Positions 10,701 through 24,423 of a stretch of 64,000 bases of DNA are shown here, piece by piece (position 1 is the stretch's first letter; each line of letters starts with the position of its first letter). The stretch is taken from positions 13,888,445 to 13,952,444 of the forward strand of contig NC_087079.1 in assembly GCF_026151205.1 (NCBI RefSeq), written 5' to 3'. The notes under the pieces were generated by a model, which saw only the letters and a program-made list of their open reading frames with translations, made no database searches and was not told the origin of the DNA. The translations under genes were made by a program, and so were the position numbers. This DNA comes from Bolinopsis microptera (taxonomy: Eukaryota > Ctenophora > Tentaculata > Lobata > Bolinopsidae).

Positions 10701-13700
10701 CGTTGCATTACTCTAGGCATGTAAAACAAGGTATTCAGGTATTGCCTTCGGCATAAGTCTGATCACAAAATTAAATTCGATCATATCTGCAAAGATCGTA
10801 AATTTGCACATCAAAACCTCTTTGTGTAAAAATACTAAAACTATAAAATGTAGTTGAACGTGAAACGTGATACAGTCAAAATATCACGTTAATCAATTAT
10901 CATCACCTATGATCCTAAATTATACCCAATCAACCTATTCCACACGCTATCAGCACTTTAACATTAAGTATAAAACTGTACGTGATGGACCAGAATTATC
11001 TATAGTTTATCAAGTAGACTAATTCAAATTTAATTCACACCTATATAAACGTAAACGTAAATTCACCACTTCACAGTTACTTCAGGTACAGCTCATTTTC
11101 GTTATCTTGGTGCTATTGTAACTTAGCGTGGATGACGTAATCAGCAAGTTGTATCATAGACCAATATACAATATACAATACAATAGTTACTTTGAATAGA
11201 GTTACTCTGAATAGAGAGGGCGTCACGTGACTCTCCACGCAATACGTAAGTACAAGGGCATCAACATTGGTCACCAGATCATTACTGCTCAGTGCTCCCC
11301 CTATATTTAGTATTCGTCTATTATATAGAGGGGAAAGTTGTTGTTATACTGATAGTACAAGGAGGTGTGAGGTAAAACAAGCTGTTCAATTGTTCAGCAA
11401 CCCGTTCAGCAACCCCCCGTCAGAGGACTCATCTCTATTGTTTATTATCGTTTAGGAGCGAAGGAATTGCACATTCGCACATTACACATCCTTCACACAT
11501 TGCAAAGAAAGCTTGACAACGTCACGTCAATTGTCTTGGTCACGACAATTTTCAAGCTATCTCGAGAAGAATTAAGGAATTTAAGTCAAGCTATCTCGAG
11601 AGAAAGAATAAAGAATTTAAACTCCACTCAAAATATCTCCCTCACATGAACATGACCAGCTTAACTTGGTGTTGTAATGTTGTGACCTAGCCCTGGCACG
11701 AAGGCGGGAAAACTTGAATCCCCCCATTACTACACTTCAATGTAATATTAAATTTAAGGGCCATCTAAATTTCTAGTTACCATGCAACACACGACGTCAA
11801 GTGTGCACTGGAATGTTGGGGAAGAATATATCATAAATTGGAGGGAAAAATAGGACATTATTTAGCATAGATAGAAATAATTTTATAATCTGCGTATCCA
11901 AGGAACTAATAATGTCACAATTAGACGTTGCCAGGCAACCAATAATGTGAGACTGCCTTTAGTATAAATCGCAGGACAACTGTGTGGTTAGCGGGTAAAT
12001 CATTAGTTTTTCAGAACTTTTCAATACTTCAGTCTTGAGCTGAAGATATGCTGATACTAGTTCATATTGAAATGGGATAAATTATGAGGGATAATTTTAA
12101 ATGATTTGTCATAATGTGAAAAGATGGTAAGTTTAGAGACTTAAGACGACTGAGTATTATCAAGTATCCGTAAAAAATCCCCCCAAATTAGACAAACACT
12201 GCACTTTTTTGAGTGATCTCACGTGCGTTTGTACAGCAAAAACCTAGTGGAGGTGGGACTTCCGGTGATAGTTCAGGTTAAATCTATTGTCAACAAAATG
12301 GGGCGCCGTCCACATCACGACTAGCCCTGGTTTTTAGTCTTGGTAAATTCCTATCAATCAGCAATTCATTTGAAGTTATTGATAAAGACCAGATATCTGC
12401 AGATTATTGGCTATGTTTTTGAGAGATTGCAGCTAAGTGTCCTTCACAAGGTTTTGGAAATAACAAATTTAAATAACTTTTGGAACGTTTAAGAACTAAA
12501 ATGTGTCTTATGGATCACATACTATTTGATTGATAAGCAAAAGTAATCTTCTCATTCATTTGAAAGTGACGGAAGTGGTTGCAGGTTAATGGTGGTTTAC
12601 TACTCAATACAAACTGTCAGATCACCCATTATGATTTAGTTGGAACAGTTTAGAAAAATGACAAAAATCTTTAACGGTTTCAATTATTTGAGAGATTCGG
12701 CACGCTTCTGGGGGAGGACAGGATAAAAATACCATTTTTAGTGAACTCAATCTATCAGTATGGTTGAAATGGCGGGTAATAGTTACTGATTTAGGCGTCC
12801 GAAGTACTGTCGATTGGATGGAGAGACAATGTCAATCAATCATAAGCGTGCCTAGAATAAATTACAGAGGAAAAGCAGTAACCTTCAAAACTTGGATAAT
12901 TCGGCAATTATCGGAATTTTTAGAACGTGACCCAGTTTTACAGGTTTTAAACGTAGATTTCGTGACAAGTGACTAAGTTATAACCGTTTTTTGCGGGAAT
13001 CTGTTCTTTATCCTAAACTTCACAGTTACCAATTCTACTGATCAGCTTAACCATGGTTATTTGCTTAACGGTAAGTTTAACTGCAAAGTTTACTGAAGTA
13101 CTTTCGACGGTAAACTCTCCTCCTGCTTGCACACAGCTAATCTCTGAACACATAAACTAAGTTGACCGGGAGTCCACAAACAAAGAAGAAATTGAGAAAA
13201 AAATTGACAGATATTCTGTTCAATTTATTATTTAAATTATATTAACATAAACTAACCATCAGAGGACGATTCTTCTCCATCTCGTCTCCTCATTGAAGGG
13301 GAGGTGAAGTTGAAAACTCCAAACGGATCCTCTTTCTCTCCTTTCTTCGTAGAAACCTGCAAAATAAGCTTTGTTTTACCACAGCTATTCAAAAACTCGC
13401 ATGTAATGTAATTAACAGTGGGTACTGAACGGTTCTTCGGCTATTTATCGGAACATAATATCGGTATTTGCACAGCTAATTTGGTTTGATAAGTCAATTA
13501 GATACTATCAGATTCTAGTAGGAAATAAAAAACTGGACAAACCTTGATCTTGTCAAGTCGTGAGTTGGAGCACATGGAATGGTGATGAGAGTGAGGGAGG
13601 GGTAGAGAGGTGAAGCTGGTGTTGGTGTTATTAACCACACTGGTGTTGACGACAGTATCAGTGGTGTTGTTAAGAGCGTTGTTAATAGTGGTGTTAACAG

Positions 13701-16700
13701 CTGAAGCGGTGTTTTTAACAATGCTGTGGGAGAGGACGCTTCGTCCCGGGGTAACGTTAACTGCCATGTCAACCTGAGAGAGGAGCCTGTTATTGGTTAT
13801 TAATATATTTATAAGCTAAAGGGTTTGGTCCATGGCATATCCTCAATCATTAAACAGTTTGATAAAAATACCTTTTAATTTACCTGGTGGATTTAATACG
13901 ATTATCTTATCAGGCTTGCAAATCATTTGCGATGAAATCGTTAATTAATGCATGTCTGAGCTTGAATTTATGCAATTGCAATAATTATGTCCAATATCCA
14001 TAATATTAGTTTCGACTTTTGACATTTAAAGAATGTTAATGTTTACATACGTCCTCAAAGAATGTGCTATCATGAGACATGTCTGTTGAGATGTTAATAG
14101 GAGATAGGTAGGTGATCCCTGAGTTGTTGGGATATCTTCTTACTGGGGTAGAATGTCCAACTGGATGGAAAGGAGCCACTGTGGGAGACAGCTGTTATTA
14201 TCAGAAAATTGGTTACAGATAAAACTTGCTCGCTTTTACAATGAACAAGGAATTTGAACTATTCCTCAATATCTTGATTTGGAGAAAAATGTTGAATTGA
14301 AGTAACAATCTTGACTAAGTTGGTTGCTTTTAAAACTTACACATAGCATTATTATCAGGGGTGTGTGACTCAGCAAAGCCACTGTCCGACAGAGTTGGAG
14401 TAGTACGAGGTTTAGTTGTTGTGACTACTGTTTCTTGTCGGCAACTTGGTACACCCTCCTCTCTGCTTCCTGATCAAGAGGTGGAGTGAGATATTGTACC
14501 TTTAATTACGGCTAATTAAACATGCTATCTTATAATCGGAGGGCTTTAGCGTTGCAAGGTCATAATCAGGAAGATTTGAAATAAGAAGAAGATCTCTAAG
14601 TTTTGTTCGAAAAGATATCAAATTTTCCTTACCTCTAACGAGAATGCCCATATTAGGAGACACTCTTCCAACATTGCCAGGAGATACCGCTCCTGCTGAT
14701 TGATCATGGAGACCAGTAGGTGGTGGTGCCATGCCAGTATCCACAGATCTGTGTAGGGGTTTGTTGTTCTGAGGGTGTCTGCACTGTCTGCCTATCTGTT
14801 GTTGCAGGTTGTGCTGGTGGTGGTGGTGGAGTCTCTGGTTTTGCAGTTCCATCTGAAGTCAACAAGGGGTTACAAATCAGCTTTGACAGTCTATTTTATC
14901 ACATTTTTATCTTATTTCCCATAAATCCCGACTTGCCAATGATAAAATTTCTGTATAAGGCTTTAACTTTTTGATCTTTACAGATTGTTTCACGTAACAG
15001 CTCAATACAATAGTAAAGGCTACTTTTTGATAACTTATTAATATTGTAATTATATGCAGTTTATCAAGCACAGCACACGACCAGGTAAATGCTCACACTT
15101 CCTCAATTATAATACTTAGTAATTTAACAAGGATACCTTTTATTACAGTCAGCACTGGACTAAGTGTTGTAATCAGTTGTTTAGTACTTTTAATAGGGAC
15201 CTTATCTGTTATCACGTATCCTATTATCACCACGCTTTTACCGGGTTTACTTCCTTTTAGTCAAACATTTAAACTTTGAGAGATTTAGAAAGCAAATAAG
15301 GATCAAAAGCAAACCTTGCCCCTTTTAGCAAGCAAGAACTTTGCCAAATCTTAGATCTAATCCAGCTTGTTGAGATAAAACAAATGGGACTATCCGTGCC
15401 ATGCAAGGCTGATTTCAGCTTGTGACCAGATTAAAGTAGCAATAATGAGAGGGAGGCTGTAGTGATACGAGGTTAGTATTTGAGAACCAATTAAAGTTCA
15501 AGCTGAGGGATCAAGTTGCTTGTTGGAGTCGGCATTCCTTTGAATGTATCGTATCTACTGTGGATCTTATCACGTACAATTATTGGAGGATTTATGATAA
15601 TTATTGGAAGTTTGCACTGTCTAAATCGTGGTTGGGTACGGTCATTGAAAATCATGAAGCCTCGAAACCAACATGGCTAAATTAATGAGCTCAATAAAAT
15701 CCTAAGAATTTTCACATCGCAACCACGCTAGGTATTATAGGGCGATAATGATCTCATAATCTAATCAAATTTGAGCATTTGGCGCTTAATCATCAGCGTG
15801 AAGTTTACCATCGAGATTGAAATTTTGAAATTGAAATTAGGAACTGAATTAAGGTTTAATTCTCACCTGTCGCTGTCTCATCTTCATAGCGTTGATATCA
15901 TGGGAAACTCTCTGAAAATAAGTCAAATGTTACGATTATAACAAATGGCACATGCTCCAGGTAAATAAAGAGCAAATTTAATTAACCTCCAAGTGTGAAA
16001 TTTCACGAAACGAAACTTTTCGGATTTAATTTCGTTCAAAAATTCATTATATTTAAAACTTCACGGAATGGTTCTCCCTCTCACATTGCAACTATAGTTC
16101 ATTAGCAGTCATTGCCACCCCAACAAGTAATAACCTGTAATACGTTTCACTACTTATACTAACTTTTCCCACGTCAGAAACTAAGTTTTCCTGCACATAC
16201 CGCTACATGTCTTAGTCTTAGAGCATGACCTGGGTTCAAGAGGACGCGGGAAAATCAAATCAATTAGCTGGGACTGCACCTCAACACAACATGTTAAATA
16301 AGACGGGGAGATCTGGTGCCCTGGTCGTGTAATTACTGGAGCTACCATACTCGCTACAAACACTTTGACACTGCTGCAGTCCCCCGGCCTAATCAAATAA
16401 CAGACCAGTTAGTGACCTATTGATGGGATTACATCAAATTTCAAAACAATCAGAACCAATAGTTTGAATACTGTTCCGTTCCCTTGTGAAGAAGAGAGCT
16501 CGGCTACGTGTTTCATCAAATGTTATGGTTATTGGTTGTGGTGTTACTCGGGAAACAGTTCATTGTTATTAGGTGGCCTGTGCGACAACTTGTTGGCTAT
16601 GTATACCTGGATTTATACAAAACATTTGGTGGGTCATGCCTTCCCGCCAAAAAGTTCTCAAACTAAAAGTCCCTTGGGTGTTAGAGCCAATCAGTGGTGA

Positions 16701-19700
16701 GACCTGGAGTCAGGTGATAGATGATGAGCTAAAGTTACGCATACCCTCGAGACTCATTTGATTTGCCCTGCCACTGCCCTCATGTACAATCCGGTTACAA
16801 CTTTCTAAGTGCTCTGTTAATCTACAATAAACTAATGGATCAGGACAGCGACATTTTAATAGCTTCCAACAAGGATCTGTCCTGTGAATTTAACCATTGA
16901 ACGAAATTCCACAAGTCTAGAAATATGTTTTAAGCGAATAAATAGTAATATGAACTTTATGACTTCATATTGTGCGTCACGAAGTCATGACGTCATATTG
17001 TGCGTCACGTAGTCATGGCAAGGTAAAATTATCTAACTAAAAGTACCTGGGGATAAGATGCAGCGGTTGTCTTCTTGGCTGGATTTCTCATACCACTCTG
17101 AAAGTAAGGCGTGTAACGTGCTGATCTTTTAAAAATTGCTAGCCCTAAATATTCTTTCTAGCTTAAAAGGGAATCTGTAAAGAATTGATGAAATATTTAA
17201 ATTCTTCTTAAAATTATGCAACTTGAATAGATTTATGTGAATCAAGGTGCATATGCAAGTGTAAAATAAAAAACTCGACATTTTCATTCATTCTTCCGAG
17301 CAAGCTCGCCAAATCTGCTTCCAAAAACTTGTTCAACCCTTCTAGAATCGCCAAACATGTCAAAAGCTTTCTTTGAATCGAGATGTTTTCAACCAATGGG
17401 GCAGGTGAAAAGATCTCTCTCGGCGAATCAGAAGGGCGGATTTACATCATGTGAACATGAACTAAACTAGGCACGGGCCGATTGTTCCAAACGTGTGAAG
17501 CTTGACAAGCGACAATGTCAAACAAGCCAGCCACTAAAATCCCCTGACCCAAATCACGTGACAGTAGCCGGCCAATGAAAAACAGGTATTTTTGCATATG
17601 GTCACAAGGAGAAAAGGCAGGACAGTGCAGAGGTGCAAAAAGTGGTGAAACCAAGGGGTGGGGTGCATGTGAGGGCCAACCACGTTAACCGTGAATAGAA
17701 CTGGAAAATATCTGTAATGGACAATCTCACTTCTAGATAAAATTAATATTTAATGAATATTTTACCAAGCACCAAAATAGCAGCAGGAAATTTTTGCTTC
17801 CTGAATTCTTGAAATAGATATCCTAGTAAGCAAGTACCAAAAATTATGGCGGAAATTCGACTGAATAAACAGAAATAGACACTTACCACATGATTTACGT
17901 TTTCCTTTCCGAGCCTTTTCTTTACAGTGCTGTTCCAATGGTTTTTTATAGCATTATCAGTTCTGAAATGAAGATTGATTATTTCAACTGCGAAGAGACG
18001 GGCTTCAAGCTAGTCATCATAAAATAAGTCCGCTACTATCATACGAAAAGCTTGGAACTAATCCTCAACACTTCGCTCTTTCAAGAGCAGCTATACTGCT
18101 ATACTACCCTCAGGATAAGTTAGATCACTTTTTATTATTCGATATCATCTCCAGTCGAAAACGGGCTCTCGAACAGCAACGGTAAAAAGACGGTGAAAAC
18201 CACTTTTCCCCCTAATTGGTCAGTTCACCTTTTACTGAATCAGATCCCAGTACTAAACTCTCAAAAATGTCAAAGATCTTTTGAAGTTTCAATACTTAAT
18301 CCAGCTGCTTCACAATTTCCATTTAGCAAGTAATTGGAGGTGGACATATCCGATTAGAGTCAGGGGCGATGTCCCTTTGAATGGGGAATAGACCTCTAAC
18401 TTCCATAAACATTGGTCTGATTTAAATTGGAAACGGTAGACCCAAGGCCAAGAACGATGAGCCGTAAAACCGTAAATTTGGAGGGTCATCATGTCCAGAT
18501 TGTTTGATATGTAACCATGCAAACGGTTACATGGCTTCTTAAATTGATTTGAACTTGAGGTTTTTTGAGATCATGCTACCAAATTAGTGATCTTTTACGG
18601 TTAAACAGACCAAATCTGTCAATTTTTCTCACTGACTGACTGACCAGTGGCCACACCGTTGGAACTCTCATGAATATATAAATCACTACAAATTAGTGAG
18701 TAATCATACAATTAGTAAGTCCCTAAATTGAGAGCTCAGAGCATGTGGTTATTAAGGGGCCTGGGAATCTTGATGCAGGTTCGTAATCAGAATCCTATCA
18801 GAGGTAATTGAGGCTATAATTATTCATTGGTCCACCGAGAATCTACTTGATTGGGACCCCTGGGAAAGTAGTACTCTGCATGGGTTTCATCAAACTCGGT
18901 CCCAATCTTCCCTTATAGTAAGTGAAACAAGTGAGCAACTAATCGGAGGGTTCCCAGGTACTCTTAACATTTTACTGCCTTTAGTTACGGATACTGCTAG
19001 CATAAGTTTTAAATCCATGAATATGAACCATATCTCCCATTCCACAGGTACAGACACCCAACCCGGCCCCGCCCTTCCTAATATATCACAACACATTCCA
19101 TGACAATCACCAATCCTGACGGCTGACCATTAAAATAATCATGCCAAAAACCGGGCTGTTTTATGTCTATTATTAAGTTCCAAGCAATGATGACGAAATT
19201 CTCAAAAGTATTCTTGAACGGAACCTCCTTTGAACCTCCTCAGTGATCAACACTACATAATCGATTAGAACATGGCTAGTAAATAATGAGTGAACAAGCC
19301 CAGTCATGAATAAAGAAGCTAAAATTTTGACACCCTTGTCCCTGTAGCCGTGGGAGAGGCCTATAGTCACAAGTACCCTTCATACGGTCACAAAGTATCC
19401 AGCTACTCGATACAATTACCTCGAGTACTCTGCTGCAATTAACCACCTTGAAACATCACACGTCACGTGGGGTATGTTCTGTGATCTGATTGGGTAGTCG
19501 TTATAATGGGGAGTGCTCATTGGGTCGTTCAAATCAGAACAAGCATCCGAGAGGGGCAGTGGTATTTGGTTTGGAATGTGGTTTTGATCCAGGGGGTCTT
19601 TAGGTTGATTGTGGGATAATTTAGTGTGGCAAGGACTGGGATATCTGGTGCTTGCGGGCCGTGCAATCAAGTGTGAATAATTAACTTGTACATACTAGCA

Positions 19701-22351
19701 CCTGCAACTTGTAGCTGTCTAAGCTTGAGATAAAGTCATTCTTCAAAAATATAAACTTTCTTTGGAAAGGTTAGAGAGTATCTAAATTTGAGACATTTCT
19801 GTCTGATAAAATAATGTACGTGAACATGATCCAATCTTTAGAAAGCACCAAAACCTTAATAAACGCTAATGGATTGATCCAAACCACTTTAAGACCCAAA
19901 CAATGACGATACAATATCTCCCAAGTTATTGAAACATTAACTCTCTCTAATTTGGACAAGGTGTCTGAGACCTGGAGTATTGTTCAACTCAGTTCGAGTT
20001 AACAACCAGACCAAATCCAATCAAGGAACAATTTACCGTACCAATCAACTTCCGAACAGGGGCCCAACCCTTTCACATAGTTTCAGGATTACTATTATAT
20101 GATAGTGAATTGATCTCTTGTCAAGCATTAGCGAGATATTTTACACATTATCGACTCCATTTCCAAACCCAACATACCTTATAGTAAGACAATGGCAAAA
20201 TTTTATGAATTTAAGGTAAATTGTTGGGTTCACTACAGGAGCCAATGATTTTAAGTGGAGCGAGAATATGGGCAATCTATGTACAATCATATCACCGAAT
20301 AAATTGGAAGCTGACGACTGACGTATCATCTAGGTTCAACATAGTTTAGGGAAACTGACAGATTGACAGAGAGGCGCCTGCAGTCGGCAATCCTTAGGGC
20401 ACTTGAGAACACGAGCCCTCCACCAAAGTTCCATTAAAAACAAAAGTCGTCTACGCTTCAAAAAACACCAGGCTTCCCAGTCCAGTTTAAAAGGTAGATT
20501 TGTCAAATATTTCCCATGAAAAGTGGCTAGAGGGCTTCTCCCGTCAACCATAGCAATTGTGCTGCCCTAAATATTGTCGACTTCATATATCTAATTAAAA
20601 TTTCCTTTCTCAGTCGTGCACCATTTTTTGGATGTCATTTTCCAGATCCCTGCACATGGTGCACTCCTCCGTGCATGGTGCATGATTTTCACTTCAGTGG
20701 AGCGGGTGCTCCAATGATCACACACCACTGCAGACACGTGACCTAACTGGGCCAATGAGGATTGAGGAAGGCCCATTGTCGTGAGAGTTTGCTTCACGGC
20801 TAGCGTTTTGGTGCACAGCTTCAGCCACTTTAGTGGTTTTTGTGGGAATGAGTGAACAGTTAATTTTAGCAGAGAGGATGGGCCGGAGAAGGGAGCTAAC
20901 TAAGAGTTAAATATAAGTTCAGATCAATTGTAATCTGAATGATCGTGTGCCTGACCACAGGCTACTTGAGAACAAGCAAAGACAGCTTGCCATTATCTTG
21001 CTATTATCAAATGTATCACTTCGATAACCACAAGAAAGTAGATTACCGACACTTCCAGCCTCGAGATTTTAACAAGTTCAGAAAACCAAGATACTTAAAA
21101 GACCGCACAAACCAATCTATGAAATTAGCTCTAAATTTAGCTTCTCAAAACTAAATTTAGCTCCACCACATACCAGATAACATGATCAGTGCCACCTTAC
21201 AGTTCATAAATAACACTTCCTATTAGGTAATAACAACATGCTAAAACTAATGACCAAAAAGTACAAACGAACCGGCCGGGTAGGAGTTTAGCAATCTCAG
21301 CCCACTTGTTTCCGAGTCTCTGGTGGGCTTCTACTATCTTCCTGTCTTCGTCTTCAGACCAGGGGTTCTTGTTTATCTCCGGATTCAGGTGGTTGTGCCA
21401 TCTGCAGGAGAAACCAAGTCAGAATAATAATTATTGGCCCAATGTGAACATTATTGAACAGGTTTGAAGGGGTGACCAAAGGTGCACGAGGAAAAAGAAA
21501 AAAGCTAAGATTTGTATTAACAATTTAAATTTTGGTTCAGCCGTGCTTTGAGTAGAATGTTTTACATACCTTTCTCGACACTGTTTCCCGATTCTGCCGT
21601 TCAGGTGTTTGGCTATCATGGACCACCTCTTAGGACCATACTTCTTAACCAGATCACGGACTTGTTCGTCCTCCTCTTTGGTCCACGGACCTTTCACCAA
21701 GGAAGGGTTTACAACTTTCTGCCACCTGATAATTAGAGATTGGGTTACACGAGGAGTTGACATTTTGTTCGGTTGTAGAGAGTTAAAACTTGAAGTTTGC
21801 TGAACCGGAAATAAGTAGATTTATATAATTTAGCTATAGTTTTCTCAAACCTGTGCAGACAATCTATAGCGGTTCGCCCGGGTATATGAAGAGCGATCTC
21901 CCTCCAGTTTTTAGTACCGTTCTCCTTCTCAGCCAGGTACTTCAACAAACTGTCCTCTTCTTTGCTCCACTTTGACTTGGCTAGTTTCCGCTGCATCGCC
22001 AGGTTCTTTGATTTGGCGGTGTGTCTTGCTACTGCGACCCTGATTGTTATAAATGTTAAACAGAATAAAATATCGGTAAATTACCAAGAAACAATACAGT
22101 TCAGCACAGTTTTTCAATATTTCTAATAATTTCACAAGTACAATAACAAGCAAATAAAATGATAAAACAGTTAGAAGTAGCCGTGAAGATAAGTGCTGTA
22201 CTCACTTCTTTATGTCGGGAGACTGATCGATGGCTGGGATGTTCAACATGTCACTCAGAATGTATCGGTTAGGAAGGGGCGGCGATTGTGGCACGTTCTT
22301 GAGGGACCCACCGAATGCGTTCTGTCCGAAAAAGGGCTTCTCGGTCGCCAT
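7702..22351 (-). CDS. MYB: MYB transcription factor (R1R2R3, A/B/c-Myb family), complete, 17 exons
   Basis: Nuclear DNA-binding regulator of cell-cycle and progenitor genes. Coding exons in gene order: 22206-22351 (ATG at 22351), 21851-22039, 21570-21725, 21273-21401, 17887-17962, 17047-17097, 15867-15911, 14633-14852, 14341-14469, 14051-14178, 13543-13773, 13257-13356, 10371-10609, 9916-10032, 9583-9693, 8377-8559, 7702-7857 (TGA at 7702). Every junction has AG and GT and all phases agree; the total is 2406 bases, 801 residues plus stop. R1 (about 70-115), R2 (about 120-167) and R3 (about 172-222) keep all nine tryptophans; R2 has KGPWTKEEDE and R3 ends GRTDNAIKNHWNSTVKKR. A histidine/glutamine-rich patch follows at about 265-285. 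The last four exons match the Myb C-terminal domain: PFSKAMAATEKKYGPLK, then FEWEDIVLGGSEDQKWMTD near the end. Invertebrates usually have one such gene, equally related to MYB, MYBL1 and MYBL2; its role with the MuvB complex is known for B-Myb and inferred here. Confidence 0.95.
10610..13256. other. MYB intron 12
   Basis: A 2.6-kb intron between the 13257-13356 and 10371-10609 exons. No nested gene recognised. It contains the E-box word GTCACGTGAC near 11223. Confidence 0.6.
14853..17046. other. MYB introns 6 and 7 with one 45-bp exon
   Basis: Intronic sequence apart from the exon at 15867-15911. Short open frames on the plus strand near 16.46-16.76 kb have no family signature and no splice context; I treat them as chance. 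Confidence 0.55.
17963..21272. other. MYB intron 4
   Basis: The largest intron (3.3 kb). It splits the third MYB repeat between the codons for PGR and TDNAIKNHW. The inside is less AT-rich than its surroundings at about 18.3-20.8 kb, with many short open frames but no recognisable domain. It may hold a decayed mobile element; no terminal repeats were found. Confidence 0.5.
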
Positions 22352-24420
22352 GATCAGCTACATGGGTTAAATGAAACTGTTATTTAGAGCCAAAACTTGA
22401 ATCTTAATAAAATACCCACGTCCAAAAAGAGGACATAATAAGAACAATTAAATCTTTAAACCACTACTGAACAACTTACACGATTGAAACTAAGATATCA
22501 CTAAATTAAATAGTGCAAGTTATTTTCTGAAAGTTAGAGTTGTAAACTGGAACTCATACGGGGAGGTGCCGGCTGACTCATGTAGAAAGTGTTAAATAAT
22601 AAGCAAGGATCGTCAAGTTATATCCACGGTAAACATATATGTAGAAGAAATTGAAGATGCTAGACATAACAACTAGAAGATGGAGCCGGCACAAAGAAAC
22701 ACAATAGCAAAATCAGATTGTTTTCATGTCACGCAATGTAAAGTTACAAGTCATAGAAATAACTGGACAGAGATGATAGAAACTTCTAGTTCTATTTGAG
22801 CGAATCGTAATCAATCCAGGGTAATTGGAACGAAATTACGTTCAGCTCAAACAGTCCAATCAACTTGTTTCAGATGATCAGTAATCAAGTAATTAACAAT
22901 CCAGCAATTAAAAACTGATCCAAGTTGAAACAATCCAATAATTGCAATTACCATCAAATCACGTGACAATTAAATAATCGCAAGTCAGCCCAATTAGCAG
23001 TTAGTACTAACAAATCATGCAGAACGAGCAGGAGAGCCGGGTGAGAGGCAGAGAGAGCAGCACGAATGCAAACTGCGTGATTTGGAAGTGAGGGAGGACG
23101 GAGGGGGGAGAGCTGAAGGAGAGAGCTGGAGGACTTGCTATTGGTGCATGTTAAGATACTGCTTGACATGTGATTTGAGACTGAGAGCATTGCAGCTTGC
23201 TTCTCCAGCAGGAGGGTATGTTTTCTGGCTTGCTGAAGAATGAAATGATCCGTGCCTGTATGCAATACGAGGAGGAGGACGTTAATAAATAACATGGTGT
23301 AAAATTATAGATTCCTGATATTATAGCAATAAAAAGAGATTATGAGGTACAACATGATGTGAAACGTCACTAGTAGCATCCCGGTCCCTGAACCTTCAAC
23401 TGATACAAAACTAATCATCTACACTGATTAGTCTGATTTGATAAATGTTTTAGATAAAGTTAAAATTAAAAAATACATATTTTTAATAAAAATGAGTAAC
23501 GATATTAGGAAGTACCACTTGCAACAACTGTGTTTTATTAAAGTCAATTTTCCTACAGATATAGATTGAAATCGTTGGAATCCATTTGTGGAGAAATGAT
23601 AAATGTGCATTCTACTTTCTGGACCAACATTGCTTATATTCTGCCTTGTAAACAAAGAGCAAATCTTCTTAATGCCTTCTTCCTGTCCTAAAACTAAAAC
23701 TTCATCCTATTAAAGTAAAGGCCAGTTGTTACCACAAGCTATTATACCGTCCCTCTCAAAAACATGCCTCAGCCTCCATCAAAAACAACTTTAGTTTTCA
23801 GTCCTTCTAGTTTCCAAAAATCTACCGAGCTAGTGTTCTGGTGTGCACAAAAGCCCCTAAGCCCGTGCATTCCTTGCCCCGCTAGCTGCCAGTCCTTGAC
23901 AAACTTCCAATAGCAAAGATCAACTAGTCATTTACAAATTGAGCACTATACAATTTTAATTGTTTTAAATATTTGACTTTGTAAAATGAGCTAAAACATT
24001 GATTTATTAGTTTCATTGATTTATTAGTTTCATTGGAGAAAACAGGCATTAATCGATATGATTTTTTCAAGGTAGCAGATTCATACAATGTTTGCAATAG
24101 TAGGAGAGAAAATAGTAGGGTATGCCTTTTTTTTGAGATAAATGTAAGACAATTTTGAAAATATTGAGTAATGCTTTAAAACGTGCCTATTGCTGAATTT
24201 AAATACAATCAAGTTGATGCAGAATGAACTCTTTTGTGTTATACTAGAAATGGTCATTGTAAAGTTTGCTTTGCCCAAATTTGACTGCCAAAATTGGTAC
24301 AATTTGACCGGTTGAGCTATTTAGTGAGCTAGCATGCCACCTGGTGTTCACCCTTTGTTAATATTTCACCCAGATGGAAACAAATGTTCACTGGACACTT
24401 TAACATGTAATCTATATGTG
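22352..24420. other. upstream region of MYB
   Basis: It presumably contains the promoter and 5' untranslated exon(s) of MYB, read leftwards. A strongly purine-biased (plus strand) tract lies at about 23025-23145. A 113-residue minus-strand frame over it is low in complexity and unconvincing as a protein. A short tandem repeat of ATTGATTTATTAGTTTC occurs at about 23999-24033. No promoter element could be fixed. Confidence 0.45.
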
Positions 24421-24423
24421 TTA

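Noticed and set aside
22954-23295. 113-residue minus-strand frame upstream of MYB
   Set aside because: Low-complexity serine/leucine composition over a pyrimidine-rich tract (minus strand), with no domain and no splice path in frame to MYB exon 1.
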